51,115 nt of DNA from Halobacteriales archaeon (GCA_007118975.1 SKQO01000009.1:1-51115); one strand, 5' to 3'. Positions 17,977-26,782 are shown, numbered from the stretch's first letter. The notes: generated by a model from the sequence alone, not told the origin. A program made the numbers and translations.

Positions 17977-18597
17977 TCACGTGAAGTGACCGAGTAACCG
18001 ATCGTCCCCCCGATCCCGAATGTGCGCACGAATCGCCTCGAGCAGCGGCTCGATCTGTTCCCGTTTGGCACTCACTGGAGCGATGACGTCTTGCCATTGC
18101 TGCCACGGTGGATACATCCCCAATCGGTCGGCGATGTCGTCGAGGCGTTCGTCGCGGTCGTCAACTTTGTCCATCTTGTTTACGGCGACGACCGGCGGTA
18201 TGTCGAGATCGCGGAGGAGAGCGAACAGTTCGACGTCGTGGGGGATCTCACCCCGATCCCGGTGACGGTCGATAATTTCGACGGCACTGTTGCCATCGAG
18301 GATCAGTACGCCTACGATGATGTTCTCGGCATGTCGTTCGAGATACCGGACGACCCCGGTTTTGATCGCCTCGCGCCGGTCCTCGGGTACCCCCTCCATG
18401 AAGCCAAACCCCGGCAGGTCGGTCACCATGAAGTCGTCTTCGGCCCAGTCGAAATGGTTCGGCCCCCGGGTAACCCCTGGTTTCCGCCCGGTTTCCACCG
18501 CGTGCCCGGTCAACTGGCGCATAATCGTCGATTTGCCGACGTTGGATCGCCCGACGAGTACGATCTCGGCATCCCGGTCCGGGCGCTCCTCGAACAT
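17977..18597 (-). CDS. engB: EngB-type GTP-binding protein
   Basis: TRAFAC GTPase implicated in ribosome assembly in bacteria. 206 residues: G1 GRSNVGKST at 16-24, G3 DLPGFGFM, G4 NKMD and a G5-like VSAK. The [16 protein letters not shown] region is typical of archaeal EngB. ATG 18597 gives the normal short N-terminus. Next to it on the same strand, 118 bp upstream, is a second GTPase of the Nog1 type, so two ribosome-assembly GTPases sit side by side. Confidence 0.94.
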   Translation of the reverse strand: MFEERPDRDAEIVLVGRSNVGKSTIMRQLTGHAVETGRKPGVTRGPNHFDWAEDDFMVTDLPGFGFMEGVPEDRREAIKTGVVRYLERHAENIIVGVLILDGNSAVEIIDRHRDRGEIPHDVELFALLRDLDIPPVVAVNKMDKVDDRDERLDDIADRLGMYPPWQQWQDVIAPVSAKREQIEPLLEAIRAHIRDRGDDRLLGHFT

Positions 18598-18715
18598 ATG
18601 CTACCATCAACGGCCTATCCGTTAAGGATCACGCTGTCGTGAGCGAATCATCCGATCGCCGCCCCTTCTATCCCACGCGATCCCGTTGCCCGACAACGAG
18701 GTGCCTAAACCTCGC

Positions 18716-19681
18716 TCACTCCCCTTCGAATGGCAGCTCAGGCTCGTAGTCGATTGCATCGACGGCGGCAGTGAGGACGACCTCGACGTTTTCGTCCGCC
18801 GCGACGCTCATGTAATGGTCAGCCTCGACATCCCGGGATCGATCCGCTTTGTTACAGACAGTCAGCACTGGAATCGGTGCGAAGGTTTTCTCGAGTTCGT
18901 CCCGCAGCGACAGCTGCGCAGCCAGTGGATAACCACACTCCTCGCTCGCATCGACCAGAAAGAGCACACAGTCGGCCGCGTGGGTGATCGCACTGAGCGC
19001 TTGCTGTTCGATCTCGTTGCGATCAGCAGCCGGGCGATCGAGGAGCCCGGGGGTATCGATGATTTGGTAGGTGATGTGGCGTTGCTCCACGTGGCCGACC
19101 AACACCCCAGTCGTCGTGAACGGGTAGGAGGCAACCGGGGCCTTGGCTCTCGTGACCGCTCGAACGAACGAGGATTTGCCGACGTTGGGGTACCCCGCGA
19201 CGACGATGGCGGGGTCTTCCGGGTGGATTTCGGGAAACGTCCGGAGTTTTTCTCTCGCGTCGGCGACGACTGCCAGATCCTCATCGACACTTCTGACGAC
19301 GTCCGCTAGCCGAGCAAACGCCTGTTTGCGGTGATTGCGGGCGCGCTCCGGATCGGCTCGCCTGATCCGATCGCGGTATTCTCCGTGGAACTCCCCGCAT
19401 TTTCTGCCCGCCCAGCTCACGTCACCGAGGCTGGTCCTGAGTTCGTCTACATCGACGACCGTGCCCGCAAGCTCCCGGTAAAACGGATGGATCTCGTCGA
19501 AGTCCGGCCACGTCGCCGCCACGTGCTGGAGATTGTCCGAAAGAATATTGCAGGCGGTCTGTAGCATCGACAGCTGCGCTTCAGTGCCGTGCTGGGCCCG
19601 CCCGGTCCGCGCCGCCCGCGAGAACGCCTTGTCGATCAGCTCCTCGGCCGTCGGCGTCCGGGGAAGGGCCTCGAAGACCAT
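18716..19681 (-). CDS. Nog1/Obg-like GTPase, probable large-subunit assembly factor
   Basis: 321 residues. The N-terminal ~150 residues form a helical domain with the Nog1 landmark sequence DFDEIHPFYREL. The G domain follows with G1 GYPNVGKSS at 163-171, DTPGLLDRP (G3) and NKAD (G4). Eukaryotic Nog1 acts in 60S maturation; archaeal homologues are shorter, as here, lacking the C-terminal extension. ATG at 19681 begins MVFEALPRTPTAEELID, a typical start. Co-oriented with engB downstream and hisE upstream (46 bp). Confidence 0.92.
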   Translation of the reverse strand: MVFEALPRTPTAEELIDKAFSRAARTGRAQHGTEAQLSMLQTACNILSDNLQHVAATWPDFDEIHPFYRELAGTVVDVDELRTSLGDVSWAGRKCGEFHGEYRDRIRRADPERARNHRKQAFARLADVVRSVDEDLAVVADAREKLRTFPEIHPEDPAIVVAGYPNVGKSSFVRAVTRAKAPVASYPFTTTGVLVGHVEQRHITYQIIDTPGLLDRPAADRNEIEQQALSAITHAADCVLFLVDASEECGYPLAAQLSLRDELEKTFAPIPVLTVCNKADRSRDVEADHYMSVAADENVEVVLTAAVDAIDYEPELPFEGE

Positions 19682-19727
19682 GCGTGGGGTAGCCCACCGG
19701 GACGGTTAAGTCTGCAGTTCCCTGCCG

Positions 19728-20033
19728 CTACTCGCCACGCGTTCCGCGACGTTCGGCGAGTTCGTCGGTGAGCGTGGACAGGTCCATCTCCTTCATCGAG
19801 AGCAGGACGAGCAAGTGATACACGATATCCGCGGTCTCGTGGGCGATTTCCTCGCGATCGTCGTCCTTCGCGGCGAGAATGACCTCGGTCGTCTCCTCGC
19901 CGAGTTTCTCGAGCACGGCGTTCTCGCCCCGGTCGTGCTCGAACAGCGATGCGGTGTACGAATCTTCGGGTAACGTCCGCTTGCGCTCCTCGATGACCGC
20001 GAACAGTTCCCCGATGACATCTGTCTCGCTCAT
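19728..20033 (-). CDS. hisE: phosphoribosyl-ATP pyrophosphatase
   Basis: Second step of histidine synthesis, hydrolysing PR-ATP to PR-AMP. 101 residues, all-helical MazG-like fold with metal-binding EKLGEETTEV and the ETADIVYHLLVLL helix. A stand-alone HisE, not fused to HisI. Its ATG overlaps the stop of the DUF151 nuclease gene (ATGA, 20030-20033), indicating coupled translation with a gene of unrelated function. Confidence 0.95.
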   Translation of the reverse strand: MSETDVIGELFAVIEERKRTLPEDSYTASLFEHDRGENAVLEKLGEETTEVILAAKDDDREEIAHETADIVYHLLVLLSMKEMDLSTLTDELAERRGTRGE

Positions 20034-20479
20034 GCGCTTTCGGCCACCTCGCGAATGTCGGTCAGCTCTTCGAATTCCTCCGGCTTGCGGCGACCGTCCT
20101 CGTAGACCTCTTCGTCGAGCTCGATCGGCGCGTTCGTTCGGGCTGCCAGCGCCAGCGAGTCGCTCGGCCGGGCGTCCACGACAACCATCTCGCGTGGCGT
20201 CTGGATGTGCAGGTCGGCGTGATACGTCCCATCCTCGATGCTGCTGACGACGACGCGATCGATGCGACTCCCGAGCTCTTCCATGACGTCCAACAGTAGA
20301 TCGTGCGTGAGCGGTCGCCCGATGTCGGTGGCGTCGAGTCCGCGGGCGATGCTGGTCGCCTCCTCGATGCCCACGAAGATCGGGAGTACGTCCTCGTCCT
20401 CCTCGACTGCGAGCACGAGTACCCCGACGGGCCCGTCCGGCGTGCCCGCCACCCGCACGGCGTCGATCGTCGCGTCCAT
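20030..20479 (-). CDS. bifunctional nuclease family protein (DUF151)
   Basis: 149 residues of the DUF151/BFN fold. The body reads LPIFVGIEEATSIARGLD...RPLTHDLLLDVMEELG...VVVDARPSDSLALAARTNAPI, a near-perfect family pattern; the ARPSDSLALA segment is the most conserved. ATG 20479 (MDATIDAVRV) is chosen over the longer frame, which adds non-family sequence. Plant and thermophile members have RNase/DNase activity; the role in haloarchaea is unknown. Upstream in operon with hisE. Confidence 0.9.
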   Translation of the reverse strand: MDATIDAVRVAGTPDGPVGVLVLAVEEDEDVLPIFVGIEEATSIARGLDATDIGRPLTHDLLLDVMEELGSRIDRVVVSSIEDGTYHADLHIQTPREMVVVDARPSDSLALAARTNAPIELDEEVYEDGRRKPEEFEELTDIREVAESA

Positions 20480-20648
20480 ACGGTCCGGAGGTGCTCCAGT
20501 CTCAAAAACACCACTCAAGCACATGGGGCCGCAGGTGATCGGTAGCCACGCTGCATAATCACGGCCCGGGCAGGTCAGCCCACTCGCGACCATGCGACCA
20601 TCGCCGATACTCGCGAAGAGCGTCCCGACCCACTCGATCCCGAGCGGG

Positions 20649-20816
20649 TTACAGGGCGAGCACGTTCAACAGCTGGATAAAAACACCGAAGAGCACACTG
20701 AATGCCATGATGGATTTGGGATCCATCTGGGGGGCCTTCGAATCCTCCGCATCGAAGTACCGGACGAGGCCGGCACTCGACATCAGCCCCGGGTTGTTTT
20801 CTCCTCTCCCACTCAT
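20649..20816 (-). CDS. secG: preprotein translocase subunit Sec61-beta
   Basis: Third subunit of the SecYE-beta protein-conducting channel. 55 residues: ATG 20816 to TAA 20649. Starts MSGRGENNPGLMSSAGLVRYFDAED, the standard archaeal Sec61-beta cytosolic segment, followed by KAPQMDPKSIMAFSVLF and a single C-terminal transmembrane helix ending LLNVLAL. Divergent from the thioredoxin gene. Easily missed because of its length, but the family match is clear. Confidence 0.95.
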   Translation of the reverse strand: MSGRGENNPGLMSSAGLVRYFDAEDSKAPQMDPKSIMAFSVLFGVFIQLLNVLAL

Positions 20817-20925
20817 AGATGAGTCTATTCACAGACACCGCGTAAGTGTTTCGCTCGGGCGTAGGTTGTGGCTGCGCAATAGTGGTAATTCTTTTAGGAG
20901 GTCGACGCAAATATCGTGATACAGG

Positions 20926-21192
20926 ATGACCGTTACGCTGAAAGATTTCTACGCCGACTGGTGTGGGCCGTGCAAGACGCAGGATACGATCCTCGAAGAG
21001 ATTGAGGGCGAACGGGGGGACGAATTCGTACTGGAGAAAGTCAACGTCGACGAGGAGCAAGAGCTGGCAAACGAGTATCAGGTCCGTTCACTCCCCACCC
21101 TGATCGTGGAAAACGACGAGGGCGTCGTCGAACGCTTCATCGGTGTAACCCAGAAAGACGACATCGAGGCGGCCCTCGATGCTGCGGCCTAG
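20926..21192 (+). CDS. thioredoxin-like protein
   Basis: Small cytosolic redox protein, 88 residues, with the active site WCGPC at 12-16, the cis-proline loop SLPTLIV and the ending GVTQKDDIEAAL. Shorter than classical thioredoxin (~105) because the N-terminal strand and helix are reduced, as in many haloarchaeal TrxA-type proteins. A TTTTAG box at about 20889-20894 could direct a short-leader transcript. Its last 4 bases overlap the convergent HAD gene (21189-21192). Confidence 0.93.
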   Translation: MTVTLKDFYADWCGPCKTQDTILEEIEGERGDEFVLEKVNVDEEQELANEYQVRSLPTLIVENDEGVVERFIGVTQKDDIEAALDAAA

Positions 21193-22073
21193 GCTTTTTC
21201 TTTGAGGAGGTCGGGGAGTTCGTTGATTGATGCGAGCGTCTCGCAGGCACCGACCTCGCGGAATCGCTGACGTCCATCCTCCCCGCGGACGCCACCCGTC
21301 TCCACCCCTACGCCGCAATAGGATCGGCTGCTGTCGGCGGTCGCTGCGTTGACCGCCGTTCGAACGTCGTCAAGTTCGTCGCCAGCAAACAGCGTCGTTT
21401 CCGCATCAACGGTCTTCGCAAGCTCGATCAGACCGTCAGGCGCCGGCTTGCCACCCTCCCAGTCGTCCATCGTCATCCGACGTTCCGGAGGGATGTCGAG
21501 GTCGAGACGGGAGAGCGCGATCTCGGCCTCCGCTGCAGGGCGGCCCGTGAGTATCCCGAGCTCGTAGCCATCCTGCAGGATCTCGATCGTGTGGGCACTG
21601 ACGAGCTGCGGTTCGTCCTCGATGTATCCCCCGGTCGCCGGTGGATCCGTCGGGTGTGGCTCGTTCTCGAATTGCTCGTACCGATCGGGTCCGAGATACA
21701 GCCACTGGAACGTCCGACGAAGCTCATTCCGGCCCCACTCTGATCGAATACGTGTCCACGTCGGATCCGGAACCGAGCCAGAAATGACCTCCTCTGCGGC
21801 CTCGAGGCCGCCCCCCGCGACGTCGATGTCGTCCGTCACGCTCTCGAGATCCAGTTCGACCCCGTGTTTTCTCGCCAGCAGGGCGAGCGCCGCCGCGTCG
21901 GTGACGTCCCAGTCGTTATTGAACCCGCCGGCGTCCTTGAATAGCTGAATGTCTTCCCGATCGATCGTCTCGCCCACCACGTGGGCGAGCGTATCGATGA
22001 TAGCTCGGTCGTAAGACCCATCCGTATCGACGAGCACCCCGTCGATGTCCAAAACGACGAGATCGACGTTCAT
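21189..22073 (-). CDS. HAD-superfamily hydrolase, TIGR01548-like
   Basis: 294-residue HAD phosphatase. The nucleophile motif is DIDGV (Asp9, Asp11) at the N-terminus; motif II lies in LGILTGRP, and Lys plus motif III in GGKPAPDGLIELA and FAGDELDDVRTAV. A ~100-residue cap domain sits between motifs I and II, including FQWLYLGPDRYEQ. I associate it with the TIGR01548 subgroup common in haloarchaea; the substrate is not known. Convergent with thioredoxin, overlapping by 4 nt. Confidence 0.88.
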   Translation of the reverse strand: MNVDLVVLDIDGVLVDTDGSYDRAIIDTLAHVVGETIDREDIQLFKDAGGFNNDWDVTDAAALALLARKHGVELDLESVTDDIDVAGGGLEAAEEVISGSVPDPTWTRIRSEWGRNELRRTFQWLYLGPDRYEQFENEPHPTDPPATGGYIEDEPQLVSAHTIEILQDGYELGILTGRPAAEAEIALSRLDLDIPPERRMTMDDWEGGKPAPDGLIELAKTVDAETTLFAGDELDDVRTAVNAATADSSRSYCGVGVETGGVRGEDGRQRFREVGACETLASINELPDLLKEKA

Positions 22074-22144
22074 GCTCGGTGTCCACGACGACGGGATAAG
22101 GCGATGGCGACTTGCGGCCTCCCGTCCACTACTGCTCCGAGGCG

Positions 22145-22150
22145 TTTATT
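22145..22150 (+). promoter_or_regulatory. TATA box of the archaemetzincin gene
   Basis: TTTATT centred about 27 nt before ATG 22175; supports that start and a leaderless message. Confidence 0.55.
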
Positions 22151-22174
22151 GTCCGCCCACGCATATCCGGCGTC

Positions 22175-22696
22175 ATGCGCGTCGACATCGTGCCGGTGGG
22201 TGACGTGCCGGCGGCCGTAAAGCGGGAAGCGTCGACGGCGCTACGTAACGTCTACGAGGCCGAAGTATCGATCGCGAGTTCACAAGACCCGCCGGAGTCG
22301 GCGTACGACGCGGGTCGTAGTCAGTACCGGGCGGACGCGCTGATCGATCTGGCAAGCCGCGTCGGAACGGGAAGCAAGAACCTCGCGATCACCCCCGAGG
22401 ATCTGTTCTACCGCCGTCGCAACTACGTGTTCGGGTTGGCCTATCTAGACGGCAACGCCAGCGTCATCTCCACGTATCGGTTGCATACCTCCTCGGACGG
22501 TGGGTTCTCGGAGCGCAGCGAACGAGCGATCTTCGCCGATCGCGTCAGAAAGGAAGTGGTCCACGAGATCGGTCACACCCTCGGCCTCGAACACTGTGAT
22601 AACAACCGGTGTGTGATGAACTTCTCGCCGACCGTGCGCGAGGTCGACCGCAAGGAGCAGTATCTCTGCGGTTCCTGCCAGCGCTTTCTGTTCTGA
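22175..22696 (+). CDS. amzA: archaemetzincin, zinc metalloprotease
   Basis: 173-residue metzincin of the archaemetzincin family. The catalytic zinc motif is HEIGHTLGLEH (130-140: His130, Glu131, His134, His140). The family-specific second zinc site is formed by Cys141, Cys146, Cys165 and Cys168 (EHCDNNRC... LCGSC). The downstream Met-turn is VMNF. The length matches archaeal members. ATG 22175 is supported by the TATA box above. Physiological substrates are unknown. It converges on rli1 with a gap of 3 bp. Confidence 0.95.
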   Translation: MRVDIVPVGDVPAAVKREASTALRNVYEAEVSIASSQDPPESAYDAGRSQYRADALIDLASRVGTGSKNLAITPEDLFYRRRNYVFGLAYLDGNASVISTYRLHTSSDGGFSERSERAIFADRVRKEVVHEIGHTLGLEHCDNNRCVMNFSPTVREVDRKEQYLCGSCQRFLF

Positions 22697-22699
22697 CGT

Positions 22700-24526
22700 T
22701 CAGGTGTAGTAGTATTCGCCGGAACGCTTCTGTTCGCGATCGAGCTGGCTATCGGGTTTGTTGATACGTGGCCGATTAGTCCGTTCGTCACGTCGAAAAG
22801 TCACGTCCAGATCCGCCAGAAACGCGTTCATCCCGTCCCGCATTCCTGTCGGCTCATCGGCGTGCCCCCGAATGGCCGGCTCACCGTCGAACACGAGGAG
22901 CCGATCGGAGACCAGGTCGATGAGGTAAATGTCGTGATCGATGACCATCGCTGTCACATCGTTATTTTCGGCGAACCGTCGGATCGTTCGGGTCGCCCGC
23001 ACTCGCTGTTCGACATCGAGATGAGCGGACGGTTCGTCGAGGAGGTAGAGATCCGCATCCTTCGACAGACAACCGGCGATGGCAACACGCTGGCGCTCGC
23101 CGCCGGAGAGATCCGGAAGCTGGCGTTCGTACAGCCGCGGCAACTGGAGCGGGCGGGCGACCTCCGTTTCCCAGTAGGATTCACCGAAGCGATCGGTGGT
23201 CGAGGCAAGGAAGGCGTCCACCCGGATGGGATCGTCCGTCTCGATGTACTGCGGTTTATAGGAAATTCTCACGTCTATATCGTCGGAATCGCCATCGGGT
23301 TCGATCGATCCCGCCAACAGTTTCGCGAACGTTGATTTCCCGATCCCGTTCGGTCCGACGATTCCGAGGACTTCGTTCTGGTGGATCTCACCGCTCTCGA
23401 CGGTGAGCGCAAACCCGTCTTCCCCGTATGTTTTCTCCATTTCTGGATAGGTCAGCAGGGTCGATCTGGCGCCGACGTCCCGTGGGGCGTGCGCGTCAAA
23501 CTCAATGGCCTCGGGGCGGATTCGCATGTTTTCGGTCTCCAGGAAACCGGCGAGGTACTCGTTGATTCCGTTGCGGACCGATTTCGGCGTCGTAATGATC
23601 CCGAACGCCCCGGGTTCACCGTAGCCGATGTGGAGGGTATCGCAGAGCAGGTCCAAAATTGCCAGGTCGTGCTCGACCACGAGCATCGACCGTTCGCCGT
23701 CATCGGCCAGTTCCCGGATGAGCCGGGCGGCCGTCATGCGCTGGCTGATGTCGAGGTACGGTGTGATCTCGTCGAAGAAGTAGAACTCGGCATCCCGGGC
23801 GAGCGTGGCACACAGTGCCACGCGCTGGAGCTCACCACCCGAGAGATCCCCGATCGACTGCGTGAGCACGGGTTCGAGTGATAATCGTTCGGTGAGCTGG
23901 TCGAGCACCCCACGTTCATCGGTTCCCCCCAGGAGGTCCGCTGTCGTCCCGTCGAACTGATCGGGGATGTGGTCGACGTACTGGGGCTTCCGTGCCACAC
24001 TGAGATCGCCATCCGCAACTGCCTGGAGGTAGTCCTGTACCGCCGTCCCGCGGTAATAATCGATCACGGCGTCCCATCCGGGTTCGTCCGCCCACTGCCC
24101 GAGATTGGGTGCCATCTCGCCGGCAAGGATGTGGACCGCGGTGGTCTTACCGATCCCATTCGGCCCAAGTACTCCCGTGACCTGCCCCGGCTCGGGAGCC
24201 GGGAGACCGTACAGGGCAAAGGCATTCTCCCCGAACCGGTGGGTCGCAGTCTCCTCGAGCTCTTGGGGGAGGTTGATGATCTCGATCGCGTCGAACGGAC
24301 ACTTCTCGACACAGATTCCGCAGGTCTCTCCGAGACAGATCTCCTCCGAGATCGAGATTTGTTCGGGCTGGCCCTGATAGGGTTCGTCTTCCTCGAAGCG
24401 CTCCTCTCGTGTGACGATACACTCCTTGCCGGTCCGATTCGGCGGGCAAAAGTTCGCACACTCGTAATTACACCGATCGGGCTGGCACCGCTCCAGGTCT
24501 ACGACCGCAATGCTATCATCGGCCAT
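22700..24526 (-). CDS. rli1: ribosome recycling ATPase ABCE1/Rli1
   Basis: Twin-ABC ATPase that splits ribosomes after termination. 608 residues. The N-terminal iron-sulfur domain carries the cysteines C14, C19, C23, C27, C36 and C64, C69, C72, C76 (two 4Fe-4S clusters, context CGICVEKCPFDAI). NBD1 Walker A is GPNGIGKT at 121-128 with signature LSGGELQR; NBD2 has GPNGIGKST and LSGGERQR. ATG 24526 (MADDSIAVVDLERCQPDRCNYE) is the family start; the open frame to 25006 is an extension through the EMC6-like gene. That gene ends 2 bp upstream, so the two are co-transcribed. Confidence 0.97.
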   Translation of the reverse strand: MADDSIAVVDLERCQPDRCNYECANFCPPNRTGKECIVTREERFEEDEPYQGQPEQISISEEICLGETCGICVEKCPFDAIEIINLPQELEETATHRFGENAFALYGLPAPEPGQVTGVLGPNGIGKTTAVHILAGEMAPNLGQWADEPGWDAVIDYYRGTAVQDYLQAVADGDLSVARKPQYVDHIPDQFDGTTADLLGGTDERGVLDQLTERLSLEPVLTQSIGDLSGGELQRVALCATLARDAEFYFFDEITPYLDISQRMTAARLIRELADDGERSMLVVEHDLAILDLLCDTLHIGYGEPGAFGIITTPKSVRNGINEYLAGFLETENMRIRPEAIEFDAHAPRDVGARSTLLTYPEMEKTYGEDGFALTVESGEIHQNEVLGIVGPNGIGKSTFAKLLAGSIEPDGDSDDIDVRISYKPQYIETDDPIRVDAFLASTTDRFGESYWETEVARPLQLPRLYERQLPDLSGGERQRVAIAGCLSKDADLYLLDEPSAHLDVEQRVRATRTIRRFAENNDVTAMVIDHDIYLIDLVSDRLLVFDGEPAIRGHADEPTGMRDGMNAFLADLDVTFRRDERTNRPRINKPDSQLDREQKRSGEYYYT

Positions 24527-24528
24527 GA

Positions 24529-24837
24529 TTACAGTGGAAGCGTCGCCTCGGTTGTCATGAGGATGCCAAACGACACGAACCAGAAGCAGAACGTCATGAA
24601 TGCGATGAACAGGTAATCTTTGATGCCGAAATCCTCGACTTCGACGCCAATGACCCGCAAGATCGGGAACTGGAGAAAGATCGCGGCGGCCATCAGTGCC
24701 ACCGCGAGGACATCGTCCGGCGCACTCGCGAATTCCGCCGAGAGGAGACCAGCCAGGATTCCCCCGAGCGACGCCAGCATTGTGACTGTGACGCCGCGAA
24801 TGTGGGCCCATCGCTCGCTTTCGACGGCTTCCGCCAT
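24529..24837 (-). CDS. EMC6-like membrane protein
   Basis: 102-residue protein with three predicted membrane helices (about 15-33, 42-60 and 77-96) and conserved-looking loops VEDFGIKDYL and WFVSFGILM. It resembles the archaeal EMC6-like family related to the eukaryotic ER membrane protein complex subunit, a possible membrane-insertion factor. ATG 24837 gives MAEAVESERWAHIRG as the N-terminus. It lies immediately upstream of rli1 (2-bp gap), which ties a putative insertion factor to ribosome recycling at the transcript level. Confidence 0.8.
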   Translation of the reverse strand: MAEAVESERWAHIRGVTVTMLASLGGILAGLLSAEFASAPDDVLAVALMAAAIFLQFPILRVIGVEVEDFGIKDYLFIAFMTFCFWFVSFGILMTTEATLPL

Positions 24838-24932
24838 ACGGAGGATTCGGGCCGGCCGGCTCAAAAGCCGTTCGTTTGGCCCAACAGATCCGCACCGCCA
24901 CGTTTTTTGTCCTCGCATGGGTGTACCGCATA

Positions 24933-25211
24933 ATGGCACGCATTGCCGATGCCGTTGCCGATCTTCCGCCGAGCGCGAAGCTCGTGTACAAGGTGCTCGA
25001 ATACAACGGGCCGATGACCCAAAAGGAGATCGCGGAGGAATCGATGCTCTCGGGACGGACTGTCCGCTATGCCCTGGAACGGCTCCAGGAGATCGAGGCG
25101 GTGACAGAGGACATCTACTTCGCGGACGCCCGGCAGAGTATCTACGAACTACGCCAAGATATCCCGGCAGAGGTCGGTTCTGACGGCTGCGGCGCTCGGT
25201 GTGCGAACTAA
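24933..25211 (+). CDS. winged-helix (MarR/TrmB-like) DNA-binding protein
   Basis: 92 residues. Most of the protein is one winged helix-turn-helix: LPPSAKLVYKVLEYNGPMTQKEIAEESMLSGRTVRYALERLQEIEAV, followed by a short wing and a tail with GCGARC. ATG 24933 starts MARIADAVADLPP, the usual beginning of this haloarchaeal family. Divergent from the EMC6-like/rli1 pair across 95 bp and upstream of htpX. Target unknown. Confidence 0.85.
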   Translation: MARIADAVADLPPSAKLVYKVLEYNGPMTQKEIAEESMLSGRTVRYALERLQEIEAVTEDIYFADARQSIYELRQDIPAEVGSDGCGARCAN

Positions 25212-25271
25212 CACGGATCGGTGCGATTTTGATGGCGCGCCTGATAGCCTAGGTTAGTACACGTCGCCGCC

Positions 25272-26312
25272 ATGTCCTCCCGTCGCGAACCCGCCCTCCC
25301 TACTGACCGGGAACTGCAGCTCCGCATCGGCATCGCCCTCGTCTTACTGTTGGTACTTCCGTTCGCGTTCGTCTACACGTTCCAGTTCGCTGCAAATACG
25401 ATCGGCATCGCCCTGCTCGAATGGGCGTCCGGCGAACCCTACCACGGGCAGTTCTACGTCGACCCGATCGGCCTGGCCGTGGTCGTGTTCGGTGGGTTCG
25501 GATTGTTGTACTGGCTCGGACCGGCGATGGTGCTTTCCTCCTTTCGTCACCCACCTCTTGGCCGCTCGGACGCAGTTGAGATCGAACCCGTACTGACCCG
25601 GCTGGCCGGCCAGGCCAACATCCCGACCCCCGATCTCCGCATCGTCGATGCAGCGATGCCGAACGCGTTCGCCGTTGGGGGCCCGGGAAACGCCACCGTT
25701 GTTGTGACCACGGGACTCATCGACGAACTCGATGGTGAGGAGCTCGAGGCGGTGCTGGCCCACGAAATATCGCACATCCGGAACCGCGACGCGAGTCTCA
25801 TGACGATCGCCTGGATCATCCCGACGCTCACCTACTACCTGGCTATCGCTGCGTATTTCATTTTGTACGGGATGGTCCGGGTGCTCGGCTCGGGGACACG
25901 CGGGGGTGGTAACCGGGACGGTCGGGCACTCCTGGTTGCGATCGTCGTGATCACGGTCAGCGCCCTGGTCACCATCGCCATCTCGGTCGTGTTCTGGCTC
26001 GGCAGCGTTGCCCTCTATCGAACACTGTCCCAGTATCGCGAGTACGCTGCAGATCGTGGAGCCGCGGCGCTTGCCGGGTCTCCCGCGGCGCTGGCTAGTG
26101 CCTTACAGACGATCGACGACGAACTGCCGAACGTCCCCGATCGCGACCTGCGGCAGTTCGACGGTGGAACGGAGGCGCTTTACCTCGCCCCGCTCGAAAC
26201 GAACGCCTTCGAGGACAAGGAACTGATCAGCACCGATATCTTTCCATCGTCACATCCGCCGACCGAAGAGCGCATCGACCGGCTTCGAGATCTTGCTGCT
26301 GCCGATCCATGA
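25272..26312 (+). CDS. htpX: M48 family membrane metalloprotease (HtpX-like)
   Basis: Membrane-bound zinc protease for quality control of membrane proteins. 346 residues: two N-terminal helices (about 18-45 and 64-90), the catalytic HEISH at 164-168 with cytosolic-side ELEAVLAHEISHIRNRD, two more helices (about 176-205 and 217-243), and the third ligand region YREYAADRGAAAL. The C-terminus has SSHPPTEERIDRL, as in HtpX. Its TGA overlaps the ATG of the downstream lipoprotein gene (ATGA at 26309-26312). Confidence 0.92.
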   Translation: MSSRREPALPTDRELQLRIGIALVLLLVLPFAFVYTFQFAANTIGIALLEWASGEPYHGQFYVDPIGLAVVVFGGFGLLYWLGPAMVLSSFRHPPLGRSDAVEIEPVLTRLAGQANIPTPDLRIVDAAMPNAFAVGGPGNATVVVTTGLIDELDGEELEAVLAHEISHIRNRDASLMTIAWIIPTLTYYLAIAAYFILYGMVRVLGSGTRGGGNRDGRALLVAIVVITVSALVTIAISVVFWLGSVALYRTLSQYREYAADRGAAALAGSPAALASALQTIDDELPNVPDRDLRQFDGGTEALYLAPLETNAFEDKELISTDIFPSSHPPTEERIDRLRDLAAADP

Positions 26313-26782
26313 ACTCACACCGCCTTTCCCGTCGTAGACTTCTTGCGGGGGTGATCGGTGCTGGGATCGCTGGATGCGTGGGCTATCAGGCCGGCGCAGG
26401 CGATCGTGCATGGGTCGAACATGTCCGTGCACTGGGATTACAGGGCCCCTCGCATCTCGTGGGTGACGACGAGCTTGCATTCGTCTGCTTTCATGCCCAG
26501 ATGATGGGAATGAGCAATGGACCGGTCCCGACCCAGGGCATTCGCCTTGCCGCCGTTGAACCAGATGGTGTCCTCAGGTGGCAGACTTCGATCGGTGGGT
26601 CTCCGGACCTCGAACCTGTCCGCTGCGAAGCGGGGCTCGCGATAGCTGATGGTGAGAGGACGGTTCATCTGGTCTCCAATGGGGCGGGGGAAGACCAAGC
26701 ACTGGTTACAGTCGATGCTCCGATCGTGGCCCTCGCGTCCACTGGCGATGCAGTCATGGTGGTGACCAGCGTGGATCGGTGA
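26309..26782 (+). CDS. Tat lipoprotein beta-propeller, N-terminal part (frame-split)
   Basis: 157 residues. The N-terminus has a twin-arginine signal (SRRRLLAG) and a lipobox GIAGC with the lipid-attachment Cys at residue 23, so the protein is exported folded and anchored outside. The remainder is PQQ-like beta-propeller repeats (GIRLAAVEPDGVLRWQT; GERTVHLVS). The frame stops at TGA 26780-26782 in mid-repeat (VMVVTSVDR), and the repeat continues in the next frame from GTG 26779. One added base near 26776 would restore a single ~380-residue protein. Either a real disruption, a sequence error or a coupled two-gene arrangement. Confidence 0.75.
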   Translation: MNSHRLSRRRLLAGVIGAGIAGCVGYQAGAGDRAWVEHVRALGLQGPSHLVGDDELAFVCFHAQMMGMSNGPVPTQGIRLAAVEPDGVLRWQTSIGGSPDLEPVRCEAGLAIADGERTVHLVSNGAGEDQALVTVDAPIVALASTGDAVMVVTSVDR

